From JAENVT01 sp040006755 (GTDB lineage: Bacteria; Actinomycetota; Acidimicrobiia; Acidimicrobiales; Ilumatobacteraceae), in the NCBI GenBank assembly GCA_040006755.1, contig JBDTWJ010000190.1:1-6074 (forward strand): DNA of 6,074 bases. Direction: 5' to 3'. How positions within the stretch are numbered: the first letter of the stretch is position 1; every line of letters begins with the position of its first letter. Position numbers and translations under genes: made by a program. The notes beneath the pieces are model-generated. The model saw only the letters and a list, made by a program, of their open reading frames with translations, ran no database searches and was not told the origin of the DNA. Of the stretch, positions 1 through 5,140 are shown one piece after another.

Positions 1-55
1 TGGTCCGTGTTTGCTGCGGACCCGTGGTCCGTGTTTGCTGCGGACCCGTGGTCCG
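1..55. repeat. 24-bp tandem repeat with internal dyad, 2.3 copies
   Basis: Two identical 24-bp units occupy 1-24 and 25-48, and a third begins at 49 and diverges after 55. The array probably continues past the window edge. Across each unit boundary the arms CGGACC and GGTCCG form a perfect 6-bp dyad around a CGT loop (17-31 and 41-55). On the plus strand the 17-31 dyad is followed by TGTTTG, so it could act as a weak terminator for transcripts entering from the left. The same arms can also pair across a 9-base spacer (2-7 with 17-22). The array lies downstream of rpsO, where pnp is usually found, but no gene can be called here. Its function is unknown. Confidence 0.9.
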
Positions 56-64
56 ATGTGACAA

Positions 65-88
65 GGGCCGAGCCATGTGGCCCGGCCC
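65..88 (-). terminator. Candidate terminator hairpin downstream of rpsO
   Basis: Read on the minus strand, GGGCCGGGCC and GGCTCGGCCC pair into a 10-bp GC-rich stem with one G-U wobble and a 4-base ACAT loop. The hairpin begins 13 bases after the rpsO stop codon. The bases after the stem start TTGTC, so the U-tract is poor, as is common in high-GC actinobacteria. It may terminate transcription or only stabilise the 3' end of the rpsO mRNA. Confidence 0.6.
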
Positions 89-101
89 AAGAATGATGCG
101 A

Positions 102-356
102 CTAGCGGCGCAAGCCGTTCTTCTGAACGATCTGGCGATAGCGCTCGATATCGATGTTGCGAGCGTAGTCGAGCATTCGACGACGACGGCCGACCAGCAT
201 GAGCAGACCACGACGGCTGTGATGGTCTTTCTTGTGGTTCTTCAGGTGCTCGGTGAGCTGGTTGATCCTGGCGGTGAGCAGTGCTATCTGCACTTCCGGC
301 GAACCGGTATCGCTCTCGTGCACCTTGTGCGCGTCGATCGTGTCCTGTTTGGACAT
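102..356 (-). CDS. rpsO: 30S ribosomal protein S15
   Basis: This encodes an 84-residue S15, a primary 16S rRNA-binding protein of the small-subunit platform that binds the helix 20-22 junction and contributes to bridge B4. The family core is clear: DTGSPEVQIALLT near residues 16-28, then the RINQLTEHLKNHKKDHHSRRG stretch at 30-50, LLMLVGRRRR at 51-60, and the usual C-terminal GLRR. The family is normally about 89 residues, and the small deficit lies at the N terminus. The ATG at 356 is preferred over the upstream in-frame ATG at 416 because AAGGAAGG ends 7 bases before it and homology begins there. Its usual upstream neighbour ribF lies on the same strand but is separated by about 3.8 kb of opposite-strand genes, so rpsO probably has its own promoter. 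Confidence 0.98.
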   Translation of the reverse strand: MSKQDTIDAHKVHESDTGSPEVQIALLTARINQLTEHLKNHKKDHHSRRGLLMLVGRRRRMLDYARNIDIERYRQIVQKNGLRR

Positions 357-452
357 CTCGTAGCCTTCCTTGGGTCGGAGGTCGCGCCCCGGCTCGGAGG
401 AGTCGGCACGCATCACGCCAGAGGTTGAGCCCCAGCGGACCCGGTAATACTA
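357..452 (-). promoter_or_regulatory. rpsO 5' leader: candidate -10 box, foldable leader and Shine-Dalgarno
   Basis: Reading toward rpsO, TAGTAT (452-447) is a plausible -10 box, though no convincing -35 is visible at normal spacing. The leader that would follow can form three nested stems. GGGUC (442-438) pairs with GACCC (376-372). GGCUC (431-427) pairs with GAGCC (395-391). An inner hairpin at 419-405 pairs GGCGUG with CGUGCC, including two G-U wobbles. The outer stem ends just before the Shine-Dalgarno AAGGAAGG, which is 7 bases from the ATG. S15 often represses its own mRNA by binding leader structure, so autoregulation is possible here, but short stems also arise by chance in GC-rich DNA. 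Confidence 0.4.
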
Positions 453-508
453 CCGTCACAAGGCCTGATTGCCGACTTCGTCACCGAGAATGCCCTTGCA
501 GACGCCCC

Positions 509-520
509 TACACTTCGCCA
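509..520 (+). promoter_or_regulatory. -10 box for a leaderless transcript of the transporter operon
   Basis: TACACT at 509-514 matches the TAnnnT consensus and lies 6 bases before the ATG at 521, so transcription would start at or next to the A of the start codon. No Shine-Dalgarno sequence is present, and no -35 element is recognisable. This site also supports the ATG at 521 over upstream in-frame starts. The gap between rpsO and this gene (357-520) is the shared divergent promoter region. Confidence 0.5.
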
Positions 521-1324
521 ATGCCGGAGGCGCGGTCAACCACATCCGCGGTGTCGCTGCGGGGGCTGCGCAAGTCGTTCGGCGCCCTCGAGACCATCGC
601 CGGCATCGACGTCGAGATCGCCGAAGGTTCGTTCGTCAGCGTGATCGGACCGTCTGGATGCGGCAAATCCACTCTGCTGCGGGTCGTTGCCGGGCTCGAA
701 CACGCTTCGTCCGGTCAGGCGCTGGTGTACGGCGAACCGGCCATTGCGGCCCGACGGCACAAGCAGGTGGCGATGGTGCCTCAGCACCCTGGCCTGCTGC
801 CGTGGCGGACCGTTCGCACCAACGCCCGGCTGCTGCTCGACGTCAACTCCAAGGCGAACGGCCCGACGACCAGCGATCCCATCGAACTGCTCGAGCGGGT
901 GGGCCTCGGATCGTTCCTCGACGCCCACCCACACGAACTGTCAGGCGGCATGCAGCAACGAGTGGCGTTGGTGCGAGCCCTGGCATTGGGAGCACCGCTG
1001 CTGGCGATGGACGAGCCGCTCGCAGCGCTCGACGAGATCACTCGCGCGGAGATGCGCGGATTGTTGAACCATCTGGTCGAAGGACGCGGCGTCACGACGC
1101 TGTTTGTGACCCACTCCATCAGCGAGGCGGTGGCATTGAGCGACCGGGTGTTGGTGAGCTCACCTCGCCCGGCACGGATCGTCGCCGACATCGAAATCGA
1201 TCTGGCTCGTCCGCGACGAAGCGACATCGACGATGATCCGCGGTTCTTCGAACTGTGCACGCACGTGCGCCACGCGCTGTTGCACGGCGCAGCGAAACCT
1301 GCATCGGACGACGGCGCGCACTGA
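521..1324 (+). CDS. ABC importer ATP-binding protein, SsuB/TauB/ThiZ-like
   Basis: This 267-residue cytoplasmic ATPase would power the importer formed with the next gene. All ABC motifs are intact: Walker A GPSGCGKST (43-51), Q-loop Gln88 in MVPQHPGLLPWRTV, signature LSGGMQQR (140-147), Walker B LLAMDEP (160-166), D-loop AALD (168-171) and switch His198 in FVTHSISEA. The PWRTV wording after the Q-loop and the short C-terminal tail are typical of the nitrate/sulfonate/taurine importer family, which also includes pyrimidine (ThiZ) importers. The reading frame is open upstream to 281, but homology begins a few residues after the ATG at 521 and a -10 box sits just before it. The stop codon overlaps the permease start by one base, which indicates translational coupling. 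The substrate cannot be inferred from this subunit. Confidence 0.95.
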   Translation: MPEARSTTSAVSLRGLRKSFGALETIAGIDVEIAEGSFVSVIGPSGCGKSTLLRVVAGLEHASSGQALVYGEPAIAARRHKQVAMVPQHPGLLPWRTVRTNARLLLDVNSKANGPTTSDPIELLERVGLGSFLDAHPHELSGGMQQRVALVRALALGAPLLAMDEPLAALDEITRAEMRGLLNHLVEGRGVTTLFVTHSISEAVALSDRVLVSSPRPARIVADIEIDLARPRRSDIDDDPRFFELCTHVRHALLHGAAKPASDDGAH

Positions 1325-2091
1325 TGAGCAACGTCCGCAATCGATACATCGCGCCGATCGTGGGCCTGCTGCTGTTCTTCGGCACGTGGGAAGCGCTGGT
1401 GCGCCTCTTCGGCATCCGTCCGTTCGTCTTGGCGAGGCCCAGCCGCATCGTGCAATACCTGGCGAAGTTCCCTGACGACTACTTCCGGGCGGGGCTCATC
1501 ACGATGAAGCACGCCTCGCTGGGCTTCGCGATAGCGATTCTCGTTGCGCTGGTCGTCGGTGCCGCGATGGCTGCGTCGAACTTCGTCGAGCACGCCACCC
1601 AACCCGTGTTGACCCTGATCGCGGTCACACCCTTCGCGGCCTACATCGCGTCGGTCAAGATCGGCCTCGGGCTGTTCTCCGACAAGCCCGTCGTGTTCAT
1701 CGTCGCGTTGGTGTCGCTGCCGGCGTTTGCATTCGCCTCTGCCGACGGCATGCGCGGCGCCGATCCGTCGACCCGAGAACTGCTCGCCTCAGTCAACGCG
1801 TCGCGGTGGGAGGTGTTGTGGCATCTCCGGCTGCCTTCGGCGCTCCCATCACTGTTCACAGCCGCGAAGTACAACACGGGTCTCGCGCTCATCGTCGCGT
1901 ACCTCGCCGAGAGCGGAACGGGCGGCTTGGGCGAGATCGGCAACCGCGCGATCGCCGGCAACCAGGGCGATCGGCTGTGGGCCGCGATCCTCTCGATGGC
2001 GCTGCTGGGAACCATCACCCTGGTGCTGCTCAACATGCTGCAGCGGGCGGCGATGGGATGGCACGTGTCACAGCGCACGCAACAAGGGTGA
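1324..2091 (+). CDS. ABC importer permease, SsuC/TauC/ThiX-like (BPD_transp_1)
   Basis: This 255-residue inner-membrane protein would form the channel as a homodimer. Hydrophobic segments are visible near residues 9-29, 64-86, 93-112, 122-143, 184-197 and 218-242, consistent with the six-helix fold. The EAA loop that docks onto the ATPase is at about 148-176, with TRELLASVNASRWEVLWHLR followed by LPSALPSLF. The ESGTGGLGEIGNRA stretch (196-209) before the last helix matches the G-x-G-L-G-x-x-I wording of the sulfonate/taurine/pyrimidine permeases. The ATG is in a TGATG overlap with the ATPase stop and has no Shine-Dalgarno sequence, so translation is probably coupled. The frame is open further upstream within the ATPase gene, but that part is not family sequence. 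Confidence 0.95.
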   Translation: MSNVRNRYIAPIVGLLLFFGTWEALVRLFGIRPFVLARPSRIVQYLAKFPDDYFRAGLITMKHASLGFAIAILVALVVGAAMAASNFVEHATQPVLTLIAVTPFAAYIASVKIGLGLFSDKPVVFIVALVSLPAFAFASADGMRGADPSTRELLASVNASRWEVLWHLRLPSALPSLFTAAKYNTGLALIVAYLAESGTGGLGEIGNRAIAGNQGDRLWAAILSMALLGTITLVLLNMLQRAAMGWHVSQRTQQG

Positions 2092-2096
2092 CCGGG

Positions 2097-2109
2097 TACG
2101 GTGCAACCG
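2097..2109 (+). promoter_or_regulatory. -10 box that favours the ATG at 2110 as start
   Basis: TACGGT at 2097-2102 fits TAnnnT and lies 7 bases before the ATG at 2110. It overlaps the alternative GTG start at 2101, so a transcript started here would lack that GTG. No good -35 is apparent. The gene may also be read through from the permease gene, whose stop is only 18 bases upstream of the ATG. Confidence 0.4.
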
Positions 2110-2898
2110 ATGGCCGACCTCGTTGACCTCCGATCTCGCATCGATCACCTCGACGCCGCGCTGATCGCGATCGTCTCCGAGCGTCTAGCGGTCTGCCGTC
2201 AGGTCGCAGCGGTGAAGGAGAACTCCGATACTCCGGTCATCCAACCGGCGCGGGTGCGCGACGTCGTGGTGACGCGCCGGCAACAAGCAATCGAGGCAGG
2301 GATCGATCCCGACTTCGCCGAGCAGCTCTTCAGGGTGTTGTTGACCGAAACCCACCGCATCGAGGTGGCCGGCCATCGACCCGACGCTGCTCCCGAGAAG
2401 CCGGCTACCACCGGCGAGGCCCGCTCGGGGCTCGACACCGTCGCAACTCGTATCGATCACATCGTGATCGCCGTCGACGATCTCGACCTCGCGACGACGA
2501 CGCTGCAGTCGCGTTTCGGATTCCGCCAAGTTCCGATGGCCGGCACCCCGCAACCCGGGATCTGCACGCTTGCGGCCGGTGGTGTGACGTTGGTGCTCGT
2601 CGGCCCTCAGGCATCGCCCAGCGTCGCTGAGTATCTCCAACGGCACGGTCCCGGTGTGCAGCACGTTGCGGTCGAGGTGCTGAACGCAGGCTTCGCCCGC
2701 GCCTGTCTGGCCGATGCCGGCACTCCACTGCTGACCGAGGTGCTGGTCGACGACGACGGACACGAGCAGTTCTTCGCCGCCAGCGAGCCAGCTGCCGGCA
2801 TTCAACTGGGTTTCATCTCCCGCACCGGTCACCGAGTGGGGGTCGGAGCCGACAATGTGCTTGCACTCTTCGACGCAATCCGGACCACGGCGCCGTGA
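2110..2898 (+). CDS. Chorismate mutase (AroQ type) fused to an HPPD-like VOC domain
   Basis: This 262-residue protein has two domains (265 if the GTG at 2101 is used). Residues 1-87 align without gaps to the helical chorismate mutase of E. coli PheA. Arg8, Arg25, Lys36 and Arg48 match Arg11, Arg28, Lys39 and Arg51, which bind the substrate carboxylates and ether oxygen. Asp48 and Glu52 are replaced by Gln45 and Val49, Ser84 by Thr81, and Gln88 by Glu85. After an Ala/Pro/Thr-rich linker (about 88-112), residues 114-260 form one VOC domain resembling the catalytic half of 4-hydroxyphenylpyruvate dioxygenase: RIDHIVIAVDDLD, GVQHVAV and a C-terminal NVLALFDAI. His117 and His185 fit the two iron-binding His, but Gly234 occupies the Glu position (IQLGFISR against FFEIIQR). 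The gene sits between the permease and binding-protein genes of the importer. It could make prephenate, act as an isochorismate lyase-like enzyme, or bind an arylpyruvate. No function is proven. Confidence 0.85.
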   Translation: MADLVDLRSRIDHLDAALIAIVSERLAVCRQVAAVKENSDTPVIQPARVRDVVVTRRQQAIEAGIDPDFAEQLFRVLLTETHRIEVAGHRPDAAPEKPATTGEARSGLDTVATRIDHIVIAVDDLDLATTTLQSRFGFRQVPMAGTPQPGICTLAAGGVTLVLVGPQASPSVAEYLQRHGPGVQHVAVEVLNAGFARACLADAGTPLLTEVLVDDDGHEQFFAASEPAAGIQLGFISRTGHRVGVGADNVLALFDAIRTTAP

Positions 2899-2910
2899 AC
2901 CACCTCGCAG

Positions 2911-2926
2911 TAGTGTCGGCACACAC
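2911..2926 (+). promoter_or_regulatory. -10 box for a leaderless transcript of the binding-protein gene
   Basis: TAGTGT at 2911-2916 lies 10 bases before the ATG at 2927, and no Shine-Dalgarno sequence occurs between the fusion gene's stop (2896-2898) and that ATG. A separate promoter would allow more binding protein than membrane subunits, which is common for ABC importers. No convincing -35 element is visible. Confidence 0.4.
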
Positions 2927-4150
2927 ATGACCGGTACGGCGCTTCGTCGCGCGGCAATCTTCTCCCTGCTTCCGCTGACACTCGTCGCTTGCAGCAGCGA
3001 TGACTCGGCGCGGCCCTCGACGACGGCGGCCACTGGCGACAGCGTCTCATCGGTCGACAGCACCACTCCGCCCGCGCTCGACACCACGCCACCTCCACCC
3101 GACACGATTCCGCCGATCTCGTCCGTCGCATCCAGTGAAGCGTTTCCGGCCGATCGGTGCGAGGCCAACAAAGCCGCAGGCACCATCAACTACCTGTCCA
3201 GCTTCGACTTCTCCGCGTCGGCTTCGATCGTCGACGTGCTGGTCGCCAAGCAGAAGGGGTACTTCGACGACCTGTGCCTCGACGTCAAGGTGTCGGCGAG
3301 TTTCTCCGTCGAGAACTATCCCTTGATCGCTGCCAACGAGGCCCAGTTCTCGTCCGGCGGATCCTTCAGCGAGGTCGTCGACTATGCGGGTCGCAATGAA
3401 GCCGGGTTCGTCGCACTGTCCGTCGAAGGCCGCACCGGCATCGACGCGCTGATCGTCAAGGACGGGCAGAGCACTGAGTTGGCTGATCTCAAGGGCAAGA
3501 CCATCGGGGTCAAGGGCGCCATCACACCGTCGGTCGCGGCGATGTTGAAGAAGGCAGGCCTCACCGAAGGCACCGACTACAACACCGTCGACATCAGCAG
3601 TCTCGGGTTCGACCCGAAGGTGCACATCGCGATCCCCGAAATCGTCGGGTTCCCCGGGTTCAAGAGCAACGAGCCGTTGCAATTGAACGCCGCCGGAATC
3701 CCGTTCAAGCTGTACGACCCGGCCGACTACGGCATACCCGGCAGTTTCGGTGTGATCTACACCAACTCCACCTTCCTCGCCGACTTCCCCATCGCCGCCG
3801 AAGACTTCATGCGCGCCACGATGAAGGGGCTGGCCGATGCCTTGGCTGATCCGAAGGCCGCTGCAGACGTCGCCGTGGCCATGATCAACGCCAACGGAAA
3901 CGCCGCGCACCTGTCGCCCGACGGCGAGATTGCCCGTTGGGATGTCGAGTCGAAACTGATCTCCGGCTCGACTGCCAGCGACCTGCCCGTCGGCGTTCCG
4001 GATCCTGCGCTCCTGCAGAACGAAGTCGACACATACGTGGAGATCGGGTTGTTCGACGGTCAGATTCCCGACATCACGACGATCCTCAACACCACCGTGG
4101 TGCTCGGCCTGTACGACGACAACGGCAAGGTCATCTGGCCCGCCGCCTGA
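2927..4150 (+). CDS. ABC importer substrate-binding lipoprotein, THI5/NMT1-like
   Basis: This 407-residue protein would capture the substrate outside the membrane for the importer encoded upstream. It starts with a lipoprotein signal peptide: basic residues at 7-8, a hydrophobic core at 9-20, and lipobox LVAC with the lipidated Cys22. A Ser/Thr/Pro-rich tether follows to about residue 72. The binding domain (about 85-380) has the family order: INYLSSFDFSASASIVDVLVAKQKG then YFDDLCLDVKV (87-122), a mid-domain LADLKGKTIGVKG (185-197), PEIVGFPGFKSNEP (237-250), and DYGIPGSFGVIYTN with FMRATMKGLADAL (267-307). This wording resembles THI5/NMT1-like proteins such as pyrimidine-binding ThiY and riboflavin-binding RibY, but the CCCFC motif of yeast Thi5 is absent. 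Cys78 and Cys117 could form a disulfide. Its end lies 3 bases from the end of the convergent ribF gene. The substrate remains open. Confidence 0.94.
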   Translation: MTGTALRRAAIFSLLPLTLVACSSDDSARPSTTAATGDSVSSVDSTTPPALDTTPPPPDTIPPISSVASSEAFPADRCEANKAAGTINYLSSFDFSASASIVDVLVAKQKGYFDDLCLDVKVSASFSVENYPLIAANEAQFSSGGSFSEVVDYAGRNEAGFVALSVEGRTGIDALIVKDGQSTELADLKGKTIGVKGAITPSVAAMLKKAGLTEGTDYNTVDISSLGFDPKVHIAIPEIVGFPGFKSNEPLQLNAAGIPFKLYDPADYGIPGSFGVIYTNSTFLADFPIAAEDFMRATMKGLADALADPKAAADVAVAMINANGNAAHLSPDGEIARWDVESKLISGSTASDLPVGVPDPALLQNEVDTYVEIGLFDGQIPDITTILNTTVVLGLYDDNGKVIWPAA

Positions 4151-4153
4151 TCG

Positions 4154-5098
4154 TTACGAGTCGAGGACGCGTCGGGCGTGCTCAACGTCGTGCTTCAATT
4201 GCGTGATCAGAGCGTCGATGCCGTTGAACTTTCGCTCGCTTCGCAGGAAGTGAGTGAAGCGCACCTCGGCGCGTTCGCCATAGATGTCGCCTTCGAAGTC
4301 GAGAAGATGTGCCTCGAGCAGCGAGTGGTCAGCGTGCTCGTAGAACGTCGGCCGCCGACCGAGGTTGATGGCACATTGGTGAATGTCGCCGTTGGGTCGC
4401 TCGTACCAACCGGCATACACCCCATCGGCGGGGACGCACACGGCGTTGGGCACCTCGACGTTGGCGGTCGGAAACCCGAGCAGTCGCCCGCGCTGGTCGC
4501 CGACGACCACGATCCCTCGAGCCTCGAACGGACGACCCAGCAGCTCCGCCGCTAGTTCGACCTGACCGCCCGCGAGTGCACGGCGGATTGCCGTCGAACT
4601 GATCGACTCGTCGACCCCGTCGGGTCGCTGCACCAGCTCCAGTGGATGCACCTCGAAGTTGCCCTCCACGCCGAGCTTGCGAAGTAGCGCCACGTTGCCC
4701 TCGCGACCACGACCGAAGTGGAAGTCCTCGCCGACAACAACGATCGACGTGTCGAGACAGTCGATCAGCGCGCGCCGAACGAAGTGGGCGGGATCTTCGC
4801 GTGACTGGACTTCGTCGAAGCGGATGACGATCGTCGCGTCGAGGCCCGTTGCGGCAAGTAGCTCGAGCTTCTGATCGAGATCCGTCAGCAACTTCGGTGC
4901 CGACTCGGGACGCACGATCGACGCCGGATGACGATCGAATGTCATCACCGCCGAACGTGCTCCGGTCGACGACGCGAGCCGGCGAACCTCCTCGATGATT
5001 GCTCGATGACCGCGGTGCACGCCGTCGTATGCGCCGATCGTCAGCACGGTCCGCTCGCCCGTCCACGGCGGCGAGTCGAGATTCGTGACGAGTTGCAC
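4154..5098 (-). CDS. ribF: Bifunctional riboflavin kinase/FAD synthetase
   Basis: This 314-residue cytoplasmic enzyme phosphorylates riboflavin to FMN and adenylylates FMN to FAD. The N-terminal nucleotidyltransferase domain (about 1-190) shows TIGAYDGVHRGH (20-31, with Tyr in place of the usual Phe), TFDRHPASIVRP (53-64), VGEDFHFGRGREGN (122-135) and the ISSTAIRRAL motif (166-175). The C-terminal kinase domain (about 192-314) shows GRLLGFPTANV (204-214), GVYAGWY (226-232), NLGRRPTF (245-252) and the acidic LLEAHLLDFEGDIYGE (260-275) ahead of LRSERKFNGIDAL. Length is normal for the family. The GTG at 5098 places the protein at the usual distance from the GAYDG motif and follows a good promoter. 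It lies downstream of truB with a 42-base gap, while its usual downstream neighbour rpsO is displaced by the transporter cassette. Confidence 0.98.
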   Translation of the reverse strand: MQLVTNLDSPPWTGERTVLTIGAYDGVHRGHRAIIEEVRRLASSTGARSAVMTFDRHPASIVRPESAPKLLTDLDQKLELLAATGLDATIVIRFDEVQSREDPAHFVRRALIDCLDTSIVVVGEDFHFGRGREGNVALLRKLGVEGNFEVHPLELVQRPDGVDESISSTAIRRALAGGQVELAAELLGRPFEARGIVVVGDQRGRLLGFPTANVEVPNAVCVPADGVYAGWYERPNGDIHQCAINLGRRPTFYEHADHSLLEAHLLDFEGDIYGERAEVRFTHFLRSERKFNGIDALITQLKHDVEHARRVLDS

Positions 5099-5106
5099 GA
5101 GGTGGG

Positions 5107-5133
5107 ACGCTACCCCCGCTGCTGACGTGTCAA
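5107..5133 (-). promoter_or_regulatory. ribF promoter with consensus -35 and -10 boxes
   Basis: In the 42-base gap between truB and ribF, reading toward ribF, TTGACA (5133-5128) is a perfect -35 box. TAGCGT (5112-5107) follows after 15 bases as the -10 box. The -10 box ends 8 bases before the GTG at 5098, so the transcript would be leaderless or nearly so, and there is no Shine-Dalgarno sequence. The 15-base spacer is slightly short. ribF may therefore be transcribed independently of truB. Confidence 0.6.
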
Positions 5134-5140
5134 CGAAGTG

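Noticed and set aside
1..55. CRISPR array
   Set aside because: The copies are directly adjacent, with no unique spacers.
24..428. Plus-strand open frame across the 24-bp repeat and rpsO
   Set aside because: It is antisense to rpsO, whose protein sequence is unmistakable, and begins inside a tandem repeat.
357..520. FMN or TPP riboswitch ahead of the transporter operon
   Set aside because: The gap is short and shared with the rpsO leader. I see no conserved RFN or THI-box segments, and the -10 box next to the ATG leaves no leader.
281..520. 80-residue N-terminal extension of the ATPase
   Set aside because: It overlaps the start of rpsO, is Arg/Pro-rich without family similarity, and the TACACT box favours a start at 521.
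781..1602. Minus-strand open frame opposite the ATPase and permease genes
   Set aside because: It has no motif and is antisense to intact ABC motifs, so it is a GC-driven shadow frame.
2185..3189. Long minus-strand open frame opposite the fusion gene and the start of the binding-protein gene
   Set aside because: It has no recognisable domain, crosses two well-supported plus-strand genes, and is of the kind expected in high-GC DNA.
3047..3910. 287-codon minus-strand open frame opposite the binding-protein gene
   Set aside because: The composition is low-complexity and shows no family motif. The plus strand clearly encodes a binding protein here.
2927..4150. Yeast-type Thi5 pyrimidine synthase activity for the binding protein
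   Set aside because: The CCCFC iron-site motif is absent, and a lipoprotein signal and tether are present, so a binding role fits better.
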